A stretch of DNA of 64,000 bases. It comes from Kalaharituber pfeilii. Its lineage: Eukaryota > Ascomycota > Pezizomycetes > Pezizales > Pezizaceae. Location of the stretch: contig WHUZ01000014.1 of assembly GCA_015179045.1 (NCBI GenBank), positions 496,001 to 560,000 of the forward strand. The letters run 5' to 3'. Below, one piece after another: positions 1 to 13,343 of the stretch (the first letter of the stretch is position 1; each line of letters starts with the position of its first letter). The translations under genes and the position numbers were made by a program. The notes beneath the pieces are model-generated. The model searched no databases. It was given only the letters and a program-made list of their open reading frames with translations, and was not told the origin of the DNA.

Positions 1-3000
1 CCTGTAGTTTGTGAGACTGATTGACTTATCGGGGCCACAAAGTGATCCAGCAATAATAGAAGAGATAACTCTTCAGCTGTCCACACACATTCGTTATAGC
101 TATTCTTGGACAGCCGTAGTAATCGACAGGACTCTGTGTCGTGTGTTCTTTAAATTCAGTTGACGAAATGAAAATAGCTGGCGTGCTAAGCCCAATTGTT
201 AGTCCTCGGCGACATCTTCCACAGGGCAAATAAATCCTAGCTTCGTTTTATGCTCATGTCTTGGGAACAAGAATAACGCTTGGAACCCTACGACGGCCAA
301 ATCTTATTTGGCACAATAAACGACCTGAACCAGTACGTTGCTTTCTTTTATTCGTAATCTTTGTCCAATCATTTCCTTTAGCGTTCTTTTTTTTAAAAAA
401 AAAATTTTTAAATAAAATAAACCTTTTCCCTCGTTTCATGCATGGGAGCACTGACTACGTCAAGCAAAATGATTAGAATGTAGAATGTTGCCCTGTTGCT
501 ATGCGGGGCGAATCTCTGAGGCAACTATAGCGTCTGGCCCTCTGCTTCTCTTCAGCATAAGCTTCTTTTTAGCCCCAATGGTGTGTAAGTAATTGAATGT
601 GCTTCTAGAGAAGTAGAGCAGCGGGAGCAGAGCCTCTCAAGAGCTTTTCGATCGAAGGAAATCCACAGAGGTCCCCACAGGATCCAGTAAGAAAATTCGC
701 AGTTGCTGTGAGTGGGGTGTTGTACCAAATACGTTTTTAACACGAAATACCGCGGAAGCAACGGAAAAATTCGAAGGCCTAAGCAGAAGCCGATAGCTGT
801 AAAAAGCCGTGAAAAACCGCGAGTAGTTGCTCATGCTACCGGTACGTAAAGTACTGCCACTGCAACTTCCTTTAACATTCACACCTCTCTTTTCTTCCGG
901 ACTAAACATTAACGACTGCTAGAGTTAGTTCGTACTGGATGGCAGCAATTAGAAATACCATGATGCCATGCGTATGTTCGATTCTCCCGATAGATGGCGT
1001 TTGAGCGGTTTTACCTACTGGCTGATAGATTGCACATGTACATTGTCCCGGTAGATCTCCATCTACTAAGGCATGTGTAGCAGCTGGGTTCAGCGGGTGG
1101 GGAAGGGTCAACTAAGGAGGGGGCAAGAAAGGAATTTCCTTATGAGCAGGTAGTGGAACGATTTCAAAAGTTAGTTTCAACCGGTCCATGGCGACTGAGA
1201 AAGGTCATTGGACAAGCCTAGGTTAATGAGGAGGGGAAATGGAAACGAATCCATGGAGGTAGGAAGAAAGTGAGCAGCAGCAAGCCAGCAGCAGTGGCAC
1301 TTAAGTAGGTAATCAAGGGTAGATCGATAAGTAAGGGAGCCAGAATGGCCGGGGGGGGGAGACGTATATGAGAGTACAGGTTTGCTGTCGAGGCTGAGAC
1401 TGCAAACGAGTGAGATATCATAGGCCAACCAGGGTCCAGGCGGCGAGGAAGAAGCAACGAACTTCAGCAGCAGGTCAGAAGGCAAACAAGCAGGGCATTC
1501 CGGGGAAGCGTATAGCGTTTATAAACATACGTACAGGCCTCAGCGGAGGGGATTAGGATGGCAACGAGCCGTAGCAGTGCGGTGGTGGTGGTGGTGGTGG
1601 TGGTGGTCTCGTTCTCGTATGCCTCGTGCCATGGTGGGACCGCCCGGGAACGGGACACTGGATATTCTGCGGCGGCCTGGCTGCGTGGGAAGAGCCTGAA
1701 TTGCGGCTAGCGTCTGTCCCGCTCGAACTTCCGGGCCTGTCACCATCGCAGTCTGGTCTGGGAACGCGCCTGATAACTCTAACCCACCTTTTCGTTCGCA
1801 TACAGTACCAATCTGGGCCGGGCAGCCAGACTATGCATAGCACGGCAGGACGAATGCGCTACGCACCTGGCGCCCCAGCACAGCATGTCAAGTACGAGTT
1901 ACGAGTACCAGTACTCGACACACGGCCAGAACCCTAGGCCCCCCGCCCCCCGCCCTCCAGAGCTACGAGGTGATATTTCCATCTGCTACCATCCTCGGGC
2001 CAGTAGGAAACCTGAGGAGTTTGATCTCGCCGCTGCTGTAGAGCACAGCACCTACTCCTGCCCGCGCGCTCCTGCTAGATACTATACCTGCCCGGCCCGG
2101 CCCTGCCCTGTGCACATAGGTACTCTACAGCAGAATTGCAGCGCTGTGCCTTGTGCCCAGCCCTGCGCAGTGTGCATTATTGCTGCTTTGGCCAACTCTG
2201 TGCCTCTGCACCGCACCCTTTGATAGGAAAGACTGAGACCTACTTATAGCTACCACTGTACGAGTACTTTATCCGTACAGTTTCAGAACCAGGCCACTCA
2301 GTATCATACGGATTCTGCCGTCCCTTGCAAGCGGATGAAGGAGAGGCCTCAGAGCCTCCTCAACATGGCCTGGGCCAAGCGGGTCCTTGGAGGCTTAGCT
2401 GCGGGCACCAGACTAGCTTGACCGGACGGTATGATAGCAGCTACCGTTGAGACCTGAGGCTTCGATCACGGGACGAACCCGGTAAAGATGCCCCCGTAGT
2501 AAGACACTCGTACTAGGGTACACAATGGTAGAAGTACTCAGCGTGACCTCGTTGTTAGTTGAATCCCCCATCGACGCCCCCCCATCCAGCTCCCATAGCC
2601 CCAACCTAATCTATCAGAGCAATATAACTTGAGCCCGTGGCGGGGTAAGTATGAGAACTTGTAGATCCATAGATTGCTTCCTAAAGCGCAAGGGATCGCA
2701 AGATCCAGATTTCAATAACCTTACATTTCTATACAGAAGATAATTTTGCACGTGTTCAGAATGTGAATGAACAAACCACTGCGTGTTTCCCAGCGGACCT
2801 ACCGACTACGAAAGATTGTCTCGCCCGGATCTATACCCGCGGTGGATTGATGATCCTCTGAATAGAGCAAGAGTGCAATATCTGTACTACATACATACGA
2901 AAAATTGATGAACTTGACTTGACGCAATCGAGGAACATATGAAGCTCCTCAAGTATTGTAAGGTACTTTACTTCGCCTGAACCGCCTGCTTTTTTTAACT

Positions 3001-6000
3001 CTCCCCAGCCGTCGCCATTTGCCTGTTCTCGTACTCAGACGGGCGCCGGGTGCTGCCTGCCTTGCGCCTGAGAAACTAACAGCACGCCAGTCAAATGTGC
3101 TCCTAGAGGTGCATTACTCCTAGTCTTAGTCTGCGGCCAGTGCGGCCTTTTAGTCTAGCGCTACGAGCCTTTCAGGCCTACGGTATGACGCCAAGTGCCA
3201 AGCCCAAGCTACCGTCGCCGTAAGGCAAAATGCAAAGGCACTTCCCAACATCTTCGCCCACTCCGCTCAAGCAGCGAGTAGCCTGCGCCTTTGGCAGGAT
3301 GTACGTTACCCTACTAGGGCATACATTCGATACTATCCCCAGTCTTTACCAATGTACTGCTCAGCACAATGGGATCACGATCACAATATCACGATCATGG
3401 AAGATTTTCGCCGCAGCGAGATCTCCAAGCACTATTCTAAAGGAATACCCCAGATAAGAGCGCCCTACTGCCCCTGGCCCCATCCCAGACCCGGAGTGCA
3501 AAATTTTACATTCTACTCTTGAATACAGTCGGACCCTTGGTGGCCACTAGATTTCCTATTCCTACATTTGCCTCCAAAGCCGGGCTGCCCTACCCCCATT
3601 CGCACCAAATCCGAACTTTATCAGGATAGGTGTGGCGTGGGGTTAGTGCGGGGAAGAACTGACCTCGACTCGGCTCTGCAATCTACTTCCACCTTCAACA
3701 CATAACGGCTTATGGAGTTTATAGTGCTCCTATCAACGGTTGCTGTTTGATAGTCAATAGTTTTGGATTGTGATCAATACAGAAGTCCTTTGCGGATATA
3801 AGTCTTCATCTCCGTGTTCTTATTCAAATCTCTTATGCCAGTTTACGCATCAGCAACAGTAACCTTTTAGTAGGGCCCAGCTGAATTTAAATATGCAAGG
3901 AGCTAAAAACGCTACCAGGAGGTCCTTTTTAGTTGCTTTATCAAAGATAACGAGTTGCAGGCGAATGAGGAATCGAGCACAAGCTGCATAATCTCTTCCT
4001 TGAATACATACGCATATTGCCGCAACAACAACATTGTGAAGAACTGTTGGTATCTGATCAAGCAAATATTTTAAAACACTGATTTTGCTGCTGCACCGCT
4101 AATTTAAAGATGGAGATAGTTACTTAGCTAATTAAGGGTTCAACCCGTGGCTATTTGATTAGGAAATGTTTTCAATGAGGCGAATGGCTACAACAGATGG
4201 ATTTGGTGGAAGTTTCCAAATATGACTAGATAAATTGAAGAAAAAGGGAAAGGTCCCGTGGTCAAGGCAGGACACCCAGTGTGATGCTTGGGGCTCACCA
4301 ATTGTACAAGGTTCCAGCCTACATTTTAGGATGGTGTCCCAACAGCTGCAACTCAGACATCTGCGTGATACTAGCACGAAATCGTTGAACAAAGCGGCAT
4401 GCAACTGCAAGCAACATTAAACATGCACATCCACGAGTTACGCACGTTCAATATCCTCTTACATACTCCAATTATACGCATGTCTAATGGAAAGACGCCA
4501 GCCAGAATCTCAGCTGTGGGGGCGGTCATGCTTGATGACCGAGTCATGCTCGCACGGGTGGGTCGAGGGCGGCGCTGCATGTCTCGCGTCTATAGGGAAG
4601 TGTGTCTGAAAGTCAAGAATCTACTGGACATCCTGGGAAGCAGTGGAAAAAAAAAAAAAAAATAATAAAAAAAAAAATTAATTGGTCTCCCACAAGAAGA
4701 ACGGCTGCTAAACTGTAATCGTCTATTTTTTTAACAATACTACGAACGAAAGGGAAAGGGAGGGGTATATCGTGACCTTTACCGTGACGGGGAAAAGAGT
4801 TGAGATATCAAACACAGAATGAGACCTACAAGCGAGCAACTGATCTTCCAAGGCATAGTCTCACGAGAACGCAAATTAAGTCGGCTATTGGATTGTCAGA
4901 TAAGTACCTTGCTCTTACCTCACCTTGGTCTTGCGTAACTCCATATTGGTCCATGGGTGCCCTCCGTGTTTGTCTCAGCTCCTCAGCAGCTTGGAGTATC
5001 CTAATCAGTCTTAAATCCAGTGTCCGGGGTTGCTGGTTCCCATGATCTGCATCAGAGTCTTGTGGGTAATTCTTTCGTGATTTGTCTGATGATGATACCT
5101 CCTTGTCACATCTAGTTTCTCTCCAATTGATAAATGCAGGCTTATACCATGATTGGATTATGGGACAGCATATTTCGGAAAACATTTTTGTAACTTTGAA
5201 AAAGGTACTGCGAAACAGTTGGCTGTTAGATCGTCTTGCGAGATCACGTTGCTCCGTTCCTCACTGGGTGGGGGTTATCAAGTGATCCGAATGACGACGA
5301 TAGTTTCTTTTTCTGCCTTTTTAGGAAAGTGGGAAGAAACAAAGGAGCACCTTCTTACAAGATCATCATTCTTATTATTAGCATTTGTTCGTTTTTTATA
5401 TTTTATTTTATTTTATTTTATATATTTTTATCATGTTTATTATTCTCTTTCATTCCTTTTTTTTTTTTTTTTTTTTTTTTCACAATTTTCCCCTATCCTA
5501 GCCTAATAATTTATACCGGTCCCTTGTGGGTGTGTCAAAAAGAGGGGAAGCTGTCCCCGGCAAGAACAGTGCAGGATAAACGTTCAAACAAAGGTTCCTT
5601 GAATGTGGGCGAAATGCTGACCTACCAGTGACAAATGCTTTATTTGCATGTCGCGTTTATAGAGAAGGGTAGAACAATTTACCAAGCGGAGTTCAGAAAA
5701 TACCGCTTCTTCTACTGGGTTTCCAGAAGACAGAGTCAAAGGGTGAATTGAAGATAGCATAATTGAGCCAGATCTGAAGATGGGCCTTCCATCAAGCAGC
5801 ACAATAGTTTTTTTCCTCCAGACGGAGTGGGAAGGATTGTCGGCTGGCCCGCGCGGCTGAGGGCACGGCGAGCCTGACAGACCCCTCCTGTTGCCTTTTT
5901 GGCTGTAAGAAGCGAAGATGCAGTACGGTGACATACACACACAGGAAGGATCATCAACCTTTGTTCCTCCAGCAGACGCGCCTTCCCACTCATGTCTTTT

Positions 6001-7159
6001 TTCTTTTATTTTTATTTTTATTTTTTTTTTTTCCCTCCTCCAAAAAAGATTTTTCTCAGTCCTCAGTTTTATGCACTCTCGTTCCAATTTTTCTCCCCCC
6101 ACCTCCCCGTTTGCTTTTCTCTTGCAAATTAAAAGAAGGGGATAGAATGACATGGGTACGGAACCGCAGATGTTTTTTTATGTTTTGACTTTGAGCCCGG
6201 CATGACGAGCAGTTGAGGAACATTACAATCGCATCCACAAACCTAGGGCAGTCCAGTATAGTTGTCTGCTTTTACATATGCCATCAGTCGGTGCTTTTTC
6301 CTTGCGAGATCCCCTCCCTCCCTATCCATCACCATCACCATCACCATCACGCCCCCGCACTGTCTGGGCACCTTCTTGCGGGCCAATCCGGCTTGCCAGT
6401 GCTGCTGGGGCGAGCAGCGTGCCTCTCTTGCTCTTTCTCCGCTCGGCCTGCTGCATCACACATCTTCTAACACTCTCTCGCACTCGCTGCCCCTCCGGCC
6501 TATCGACCCTCTCAGCATCGTATCCGGCCTGCACCCATGCTGCCTCATGAAGACCACTCCTTGCCGCTTTGCGCCTCTGATCTCCTCACGCTGCCTGCGC
6601 TCTGCGTGTGATTTCCCTTCGTACTGGCTGAACACTGCCCTTGTGCAGGCCTAGAGTAGTGTGCTGCAGCTGCTTCCCCTGCTGCCTCCGTCCCCCTCCT
6701 GTTGCGATTCTATTCCGGTTGCCCCAATCATGGTGCATGCTGCATCCCTGCAATGTGACAACGAATCAAACAGTACGAACCCGCACTGGGTTCTCGAAAG
6801 CTTGCAGCTGCCGGTGCCCTGTGCCCATCCGCAGAGCATGATCAGTCGAGGGTAGCAAATGGCCTCCCCTACTGCAGTATATATGGAAAAGGATTCCTAT
6901 TAACGTGTCGTCTCTTTTCCTCCCCATACCTCACACTCCTACGTTTTGCTCAGAGTACTAGCCTGTTAGCCCACCTGTTGGCCAGCTTGCTACCTGACCC
7001 CATTTGACGACCCCACAACGTCCTCCTATCAACTGATAGAAACATTCTTATCCGTCCTTATCTCACGACACTCTCTCTTCTTTCGTTTTTGTTTTGCAAT
7101 ACAGTCTTCGCTCATCTTTCACGCTGTCGCCAACATATTAGAACTTTACGACTGTCACG
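1..7159. other. Gene-poor region upstream of the bZIP gene
   Basis: I see no supportable gene here. Open frames are short, overlap on both strands and carry no recognisable domain. The stretch holds A/T homopolymers (for example a T run around 5458-5480 and an A-rich tract around 4646-4677), a GGT/ACC trinucleotide tract at about 1581-1604, a CATCAC tract at about 6328-6350 and a pyrimidine-rich part from about 6300 to 7150 that probably contains the promoter and 5' leader of the bZIP gene at 7160. Confidence 0.6.
6878..6884 (+). promoter_or_regulatory. Possible TATA-like element of the bZIP gene
   Basis: A TATATAT string lies about 280 bases upstream of the chosen ATG at 7160, at the boundary between mixed sequence and a CT-rich tract that resembles a fungal 5' leader. 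Position and composition fit a core promoter, but this is inference from sequence alone and no transcript start is known. Confidence 0.2.
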
Positions 7160-9204
7160 ATGTCTTTCGCTTCCTTTAATCCCCACATGCCAGAATACAT
7201 GCACTCAACACATATGAGCCTTGACACACGGTCGTGGATGGATGATGATGTGTCGTCCATACTCGATGATAACATTTTAGAAAATAATCTTGACGCTGCC
7301 TTAGACATTTCCCCAGTTGAGCAAAGGCGGCGAGAGTCGATGATGGATGGGGCAATATACTCACCATCACGGGACTGGACTGACTTTGACCATGAAATGG
7401 GTGCGAGTTTGGATGGTCCATCGCCAATAGCGTCTGGCAGCTATGAGCATAGCAATGGGAATAACAACCCTTTTATTAAGCTCGAAGCAGCTCAACAGCC
7501 CTTTTCTCCACCCAACAATGCTTGGAGCGCAAGAGCAATGACTTCTGGGTCTGTGACACCAGCTGCCTATGATGCAGCATTTGCTTCAGCTCACTTTGAT
7601 CCTACGTATCTTACTTCGTATGCGGCGCCTGCCTCAGCCTCATACGAAACTGCAACCTCTGCTCACATCACTCCTAACTCTATATACCAAGCGCCTGTCC
7701 CTACGGCACTACCAAGCACAGCTCCTGTGACAGAATCCCAATGGCCACAAGCCGCTATGGCTTCAACGACAACAAACGATCAGGAGTCTCGGCCACTTAC
7801 AAAGAGAATGAGGCCTCAAAGCCCAGCCCGTCCACATTCTCCACTCAACCTCAGGCGTGACGGTATCAGGAAGAAAAATGCTCGATTCGACATTCCAGCA
7901 GAGCGAACACTTCTCAATATAGACACACTCATTGCACAGTCCGCAGATGACCAAGAGATCAAAGAATTAAAGCAGCAAAAGCGGTTACTTCGTAACAGGC
8001 AAGCAGCGTAAGTACATCACAGACCAATTAACATTTACATATTATACTAACATCCTTTCCTAGTTTGGACTCCCGACAGCGTAAGAAGCAACACACTGAA
8101 CGCTTAGAAGAAGAGAAGAAGATCCACAGCACCATCATCGCAGAATTGGAAGAGAAGGTTGCCCTTCTCACTGTTCGGGACGAGGAATGGCGGAAGAGGT
8201 TTGAGGAGGTGTCGCAGGAGCGTGATTTCGCAAGACACCAATCAGAAGTTTTGCAGCTGGAGAAGGAAGAGATGGTCAAGAACCACACGCTCGAGACTGG
8301 TGAGCTCCGCAAGAAGAATAACTATCTTGAGAATCAACTTCAAAAGATGGAGACGGTTATTGAACAAAACAACATTTCTACTGGCAATACCGGTGGTGCT
8401 TATTCAGATGACTTCCCATTCGAGGATGAGATGAATAGCTTCTGGAGCGGGCCTGCCTTTCCCACCTCCGACCCGTTTGATATCCCCACTACTGAGACCA
8501 AGACCGCCGTTGTCAAGAAAGAGACTGCGAAGCCGCAGGAACCAGCCGAAGCTGATAAGCCAGCGGCTTCTGGCATCCTCTTCCTGGTAAGTTTCCCATT
8601 CCTTCCATTGATTACGACAATAGTTAACGTTCTTTAGTTGCTACTCTGCGGCGCCTTTGTTGCTTCATCTTCCTCTTCTCAGGCTGCTAGCTCTCTTCCA
8701 CCTCTTCCTCAGCCCATCAGAACCGCATCAGCCGGAATTCTTCAATCAATCTTCCAAGATGCTGGTGTCACACAAAACTCTCAGGGACGAGTTCATGACC
8801 TTGATGTTACGATGAACGAATCTTGGACTGACTCAAAGTCAACTAACCCTAAGCTTGTTACTTTGGACTCATCTGTTGCCATGTTGAACGCTCAGTTCGC
8901 TGGTTCATCGCTTGAGAGTGATCGTCAACAGTTTTCCCAACTTACCGCTTCTGAATACAATGATGTGACATCAAAGGAATTCCTACGTGAGCCAGAACCC
9001 TCTTCCCAAAGAGGTCGAAAGCACTTGGAGGAAGGCCTAGCATCTATGCGGAGTCAGCACAAGCCAAGTCTCGCTGAGGTCTACACACGTTCTCTTCTAT
9101 GGGATAAGGTTGACGTTGAGGTTGTACGACGATTTGCTGCTTTCGCGCAACGAGCTGCTGCTGCCCAAGCTTCTGAAGGCCAGGCTTCTGATATGATGGT
9201 ATAA
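7160..9204 (+). CDS. bZIP transcription factor with a hydrophobic C-terminal segment
   Basis: A predicted 645-residue nuclear DNA-binding regulator. Exons are 7160-8007, 8064-8586 and 8638-9204. Donors are GTAAGT in both introns, and intron 1 has an ACTAAC branch site. Splicing intron 1 rebuilds the basic region without a break: RNRQAALDSRQRKKQHTE at about residues 278-295 carries the family signature N-x2-A-A-x2-S-R. A leucine zipper and long coiled coil follow to about residue 370. The first 280 residues are acidic and Ser/Pro-rich, as in activation regions. Intron 2 interrupts a short hydrophobic run (GILFLLLLCGAFVA, about 453-466), after which the tail is Ser/Gln-rich and ends MMV. The basic region differs from HacA, Yap1 and AtfA types, so I give no gene name and cannot name its targets. 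The start was chosen because it is the first ATG of the long frame and has a CACG context. Confidence 0.9.
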
Positions 9205-11020
9205 AAACTTTTGGGGTCGACATTCCTACTTTACCGTTTTGTAAGACATATCAAGATACCCTTCTACTAATATACCTTCTGTATATGCAGTAATGAGGTG
9301 ACTTACGCATTTTCTTTTGTCACTAATCTTCTTGACGTGTTTTACCACCTGCGCTTCTCTCGTATCTGTCTTTTAGCGACTCTTTTATGCCTTTTTTTTT
9401 TTTTTTTTAACTTTTCGCACTGTACTTTCCGGCAGGTTATATATTCTTTTCGAAAGTGCATGGCGAGGTTACGTTGCGCACTTAAATTCTAGGGATTTCC
9501 GGCGGTGAGGAGTTAAGCTGTTTTATATCTGCTTATTTTTCAGTTCCATATCATGATGTCTCTCTTCTACATTTACACGCTGGATAGTGACTTTGCAATT
9601 TGGGTTTGGGTTGGCTATTGTAACGACGGATTATGAGTGATGACTGACATGTACTTTGGGTATGAATTGGATTTGAGACTTGGAATTGTGGGTTTCGGAT
9701 TAGGGAGGATTGTGGGATATAGGTTATCTGGGGCATGCGTTGGATTGGTTTGGACGGGTGGAAATGGCATCGGGGCATACGGAACGGACGGTGGATCTTT
9801 TATGTTCTTTCACGACTTGGGATGGAAGGGGTAAGCATCGGGTTAGGTTGGAGTTCTTTTCAATTTTTTTCCTTGACACGCCTTCCACTTTTCTGCTTTC
9901 GAGTTTTGCACCGCACTGCTTTCTATGTTTGTTCATTTGATTCTTTTCCTTTTTCTTTCGTTGGTTATGCGCGCGCAGGAGGGCCAGCGAGGCTTTCCTC
10001 TTACAACGAGCTGCGCCAACACCCTTCTTTTCCATCTCCAGCGAAAAATGGGGCATCAAAAGCTGCAATCTCCTTTGTCCTTCCGGTTCTCCTTCTCATG
10101 TGGGAGGAATTCTCTGCCTTTATCTTGCTCAGTCTTGTTACTTCGCTTGTTTCCTGCTTCCTTGCACGTTTTTGACGACTGTTACGAGAACACGAAGGAA
10201 TGACCTTACGAGGTTTATGATGCTACGAATCTCCTTGCTCTCTATTTATCTATATTTTATTTCTTGTCAGTTAGTGATAGTTCTTCATATACTCTTTAAA
10301 GATAGCTATTAGCGAAATATGCTACGCGGACAGAATTTACTTTGACAGTATGGACCCAAGCGTGACCCTGGTTTAACTGACTGCGTAAACCGGCCATGTA
10401 TGATACCTTCGGACAAGTCGGTTTTTGTTCCAGGATATATGGTAACTGGGGGCTGTGTAACGAATGCGGGACTAACGTAGAGTACTCGCTGTTCAAAAGG
10501 ATTGGAACGGCTGACTAATGCATAAAAAACTGATGGAATGCATACAACTGCCCCCCAGTCCAAGGCTATAACCTACCAGCTCTGCCAGGAGCTCCAACAA
10601 TTTCTCTGAATCTCCGCTTAGTCAGCGTCTGGATACGAGACTATCCGCCGTCGTTACTTCTGACAATATCCACATCCTAGTCTTTCGCTGTCTGCCCTCT
10701 ATTATTGAATGCTTGCTAGTCGCAAGATAAGAAATAATAGAGGAGCTATGCAGTTACTAAATATATGTAGGTCCAGAGGTCACTCGAAAAAGAAGAGCCG
10801 CAATATTTAGCTTGGAATACGTTAATGTATCCTACAAGACTATTTCTACTTTACTAGATATACCTAAAATGATGTGGCATAATGTTGTACAGCATGCGAT
10901 TGCAAGAGGAAGTAGGAGCTCTGATTTGGAATAGGCATTTCAAGTCTCAAGTCAACATCCAGCTAATATCTGATCACGCTTCACTTCAAACTCTCTGCAT
11001 TTAAATCCTATTGAAAAAAA

Positions 11021-11083
11021 TCTTGGATCCCATGCAAAAATCTTGGATCCCATGCAAAAATCTTGGATCCCATGCAAAAATCT
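11021..11083. repeat. 20-bp tandem repeat, three copies
   Basis: The unit TCTTGGATCCCATGCAAAAA occurs three times without a mismatch, at 11021-11040, 11041-11060 and 11061-11080, and a fourth copy starts with TCT before diverging. A shortened version of its A-run precedes the first copy. It lies in AT-rich noncoding DNA. The perfect identity suggests a recent expansion. No function is visible. Confidence 0.95.
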
Positions 11084-12965
11084 CCTGACAGCAAGTAAGA
11101 TAGAGCCAGTCCTGGTTGTGGAATGGAATAAGATTATATTTGTGTATGGGATCACTCAGTAGATCGCTATTCTTTGAATGACAATAATTATCATGGATAG
11201 ATTATTCTTCACATAACACTGTGCCACAAATTATTGTACTGCCGTGTGCAACAGTATGAGCATGCGCATGGAGCAAGTTAGTAATCTTGACTATGCAATA
11301 TGCGAGTATTACATAACTGATGCCGTTCCAATACTTCTGAACGAGCGAGTATAGACGGGGGCCACATTTACAAGGGGCTTGGCAATAGGGCTGCATAAAG
11401 GAATTTTATCAGTTGATTTGAGTCATGTGGCTCTATAGCTAGATGCTTCTTGAAGTAACACAGAATGCGCAGGGATACGTATTGTATTGTTCTCTCGCTC
11501 TCTCCAACGTAAATCTATGCTCCTAACACCTCTATATATAGACATGAGCTGCCAGCAGATTGGTGCAAGTATGAGGTTGCTAATTCATACCACGATCTCG
11601 GCAACATTCAAGTGGCTGTTTCACACATGATAGCGTCACGTGACATGATCCTCGTTGCATAATTTTCAACACCTCTGAAGTATGAGCGTTACTACTAGTA
11701 CCGCTCGAATTGCAGAGATTCCAGCCAAGAAAATAGCGTTCAGACACGATAATTGCTAAATCCCATTTTTTCGAAAGTGAGGCGAAGACTGCCGATATGC
11801 GTCCAAACCTCTTACCGCAAAGATCCCGCAAAATATTCTGCTAAATCCCACCTCAGAGCGGAAATGCGCAAATATCTGGTATGATATCGCAATGGGTTTC
11901 CTTTGCTGCATTGAACTTGCTTGCAAACTTGCTTGCATAATTAGGAGTTTTGCTAATGGTTAAATATACGTACATTATGCATTGGAGTATGCGTCAGTGA
12001 ATTGAATGAACAATAGGAAATTAGGTTTCATGATAAGAATTATTTTATTTAGTAGGTTTTCCCTTTGAAGAGATTGGTATAATAACTTCATTTACTGAAA
12101 TCAAGGAGCGAAACCTTTGAAGGGGTTGGGGTGACGAAACAAGCGGTATGCGATACAGAGAATTTAGTTGCAGTGCGCGCATAATTTTTTGATGAATGTG
12201 ACGACAGTAATTTGGATGCTCTATGGGAGCCTTTGTGTGCAGGTTTTGCACGTACATGAGTACATAAAAGGTAACAAAGTACGGATATCGCATCTACCTT
12301 TCTTTTTTCCTACTTAGTCAGGCCTAGTGTGACGATAAGGTGTGGCGATAAGAATACTCTTCTTGTCCTCCGCTCGGTATCATTCATGCGTGGTAAACTC
12401 TCCCTCCCACCCCCTCCCCTTCCCTCTATGCTTGTGAAAGAAAAGGGTACTGGTCGGCGTGGGTAATTCATCGCAACGCATGGGAGGGAGGGATTCAAAG
12501 GACCAAGCAAAAAACAGGGCCCCGAGCATCGGCGTCAGCTGCTGCGGATCTGGCATCTTTCGACTCTTCCTCTTCGATCGAGTGCGGCGACCGCCGCTAA
12601 TTCATGTAACTTTACACCGCCTAATTAATGCTACTCTACATAAAGTAAGGTATGGTAAGTATGAAGTATGTAACCTCGTCTGTAGAATACAATACATGCA
12701 TATTTTTTCGTATGTCTTGGACTAAGTTTGAACTTTTTAGGGGAAAAAAGACATTGGATTTCGTTGACATTATAATATGCTGCCCTTTCAACACAAATCA
12801 ACGAACGTCTGCCCAGTTCCCATTCTCTCACTTCCTTTTTCGCTGGGCTGCAAAACCGACTTCAAACCATCTATTGATTGATCATCCTGTAATAGGAGGA
12901 AGAGCTCAAAAAAGCCCCTGTTGCTGTTGAAAAATCTCGAAGATTGATTCTTACACACACACATT

Positions 12966-12990
12966 AAAAAAAAAAAAAAAAAAAAAAAAA
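12966..12990. repeat. Poly-A run (25 A)
   Basis: An uninterrupted run of 25 A follows a short CACACACACA stretch. No retrotransposon-like sequence is recognisable on its 5' side, so I treat it as a simple homopolymer. Confidence 0.9.
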
Positions 12991-13320
12991 TTCACGATCA
13001 TTGGACAGGCCTCTGCCAGATACCATAATTCGCTTTCACCACTTCCAGCTGGACGAAAGGTTACATATAAAATCAATCACGCACACGTACCGGTTGCACG
13101 ACTGCAGAAGCCGCCTTTTACCCTAGAGTACTTTGTGTCGGTTTTTGCAGATTTGCATCTTATATCTTATGTAGTATGTACATTAGGATTGATACAAAGT
13201 CTTACATATACCCAAGTCAACTGAAGTCCCGGCTCACGGTATGTGCGCGAGAAGCGGGGAATGGAGCGAGATAAGGGAGCACCAGAAAGTACAAGCGGAT
13301 TGATTGAGCATAAGTTCGGG

Positions 13321-13343
13321 AAAAAAAAAAAAAAAAAAAAAAA
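13321..13343. repeat. Poly-A run (23 A)
   Basis: A run of 23 A is followed by one G and a further A-rich stretch to about 13352. It is a simple homopolymer in noncoding DNA. Confidence 0.9.

Noticed and set aside
4826..5185. Minus-strand open frame of 119 codons with a helical-looking middle and a donor-like site
   Set aside because: The composition is somewhat protein-like, but there is no family match, no credible start and no partner exon that I could place.
5584..6153. Minus-strand open frame of 189 codons
   Set aside because: Half of it is a Lys/Ile run translated from a T-rich tract and the rest has no recognisable domain. Other frames on both strands overlap it, and no splice structure links it to anything.
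9735..10175. Plus-strand open frame of 146 codons after the bZIP gene
   Set aside because: Aromatic- and Ser-rich product of T/G-rich DNA without motif. It overlaps other frames and falls partly in the likely 3' UTR.
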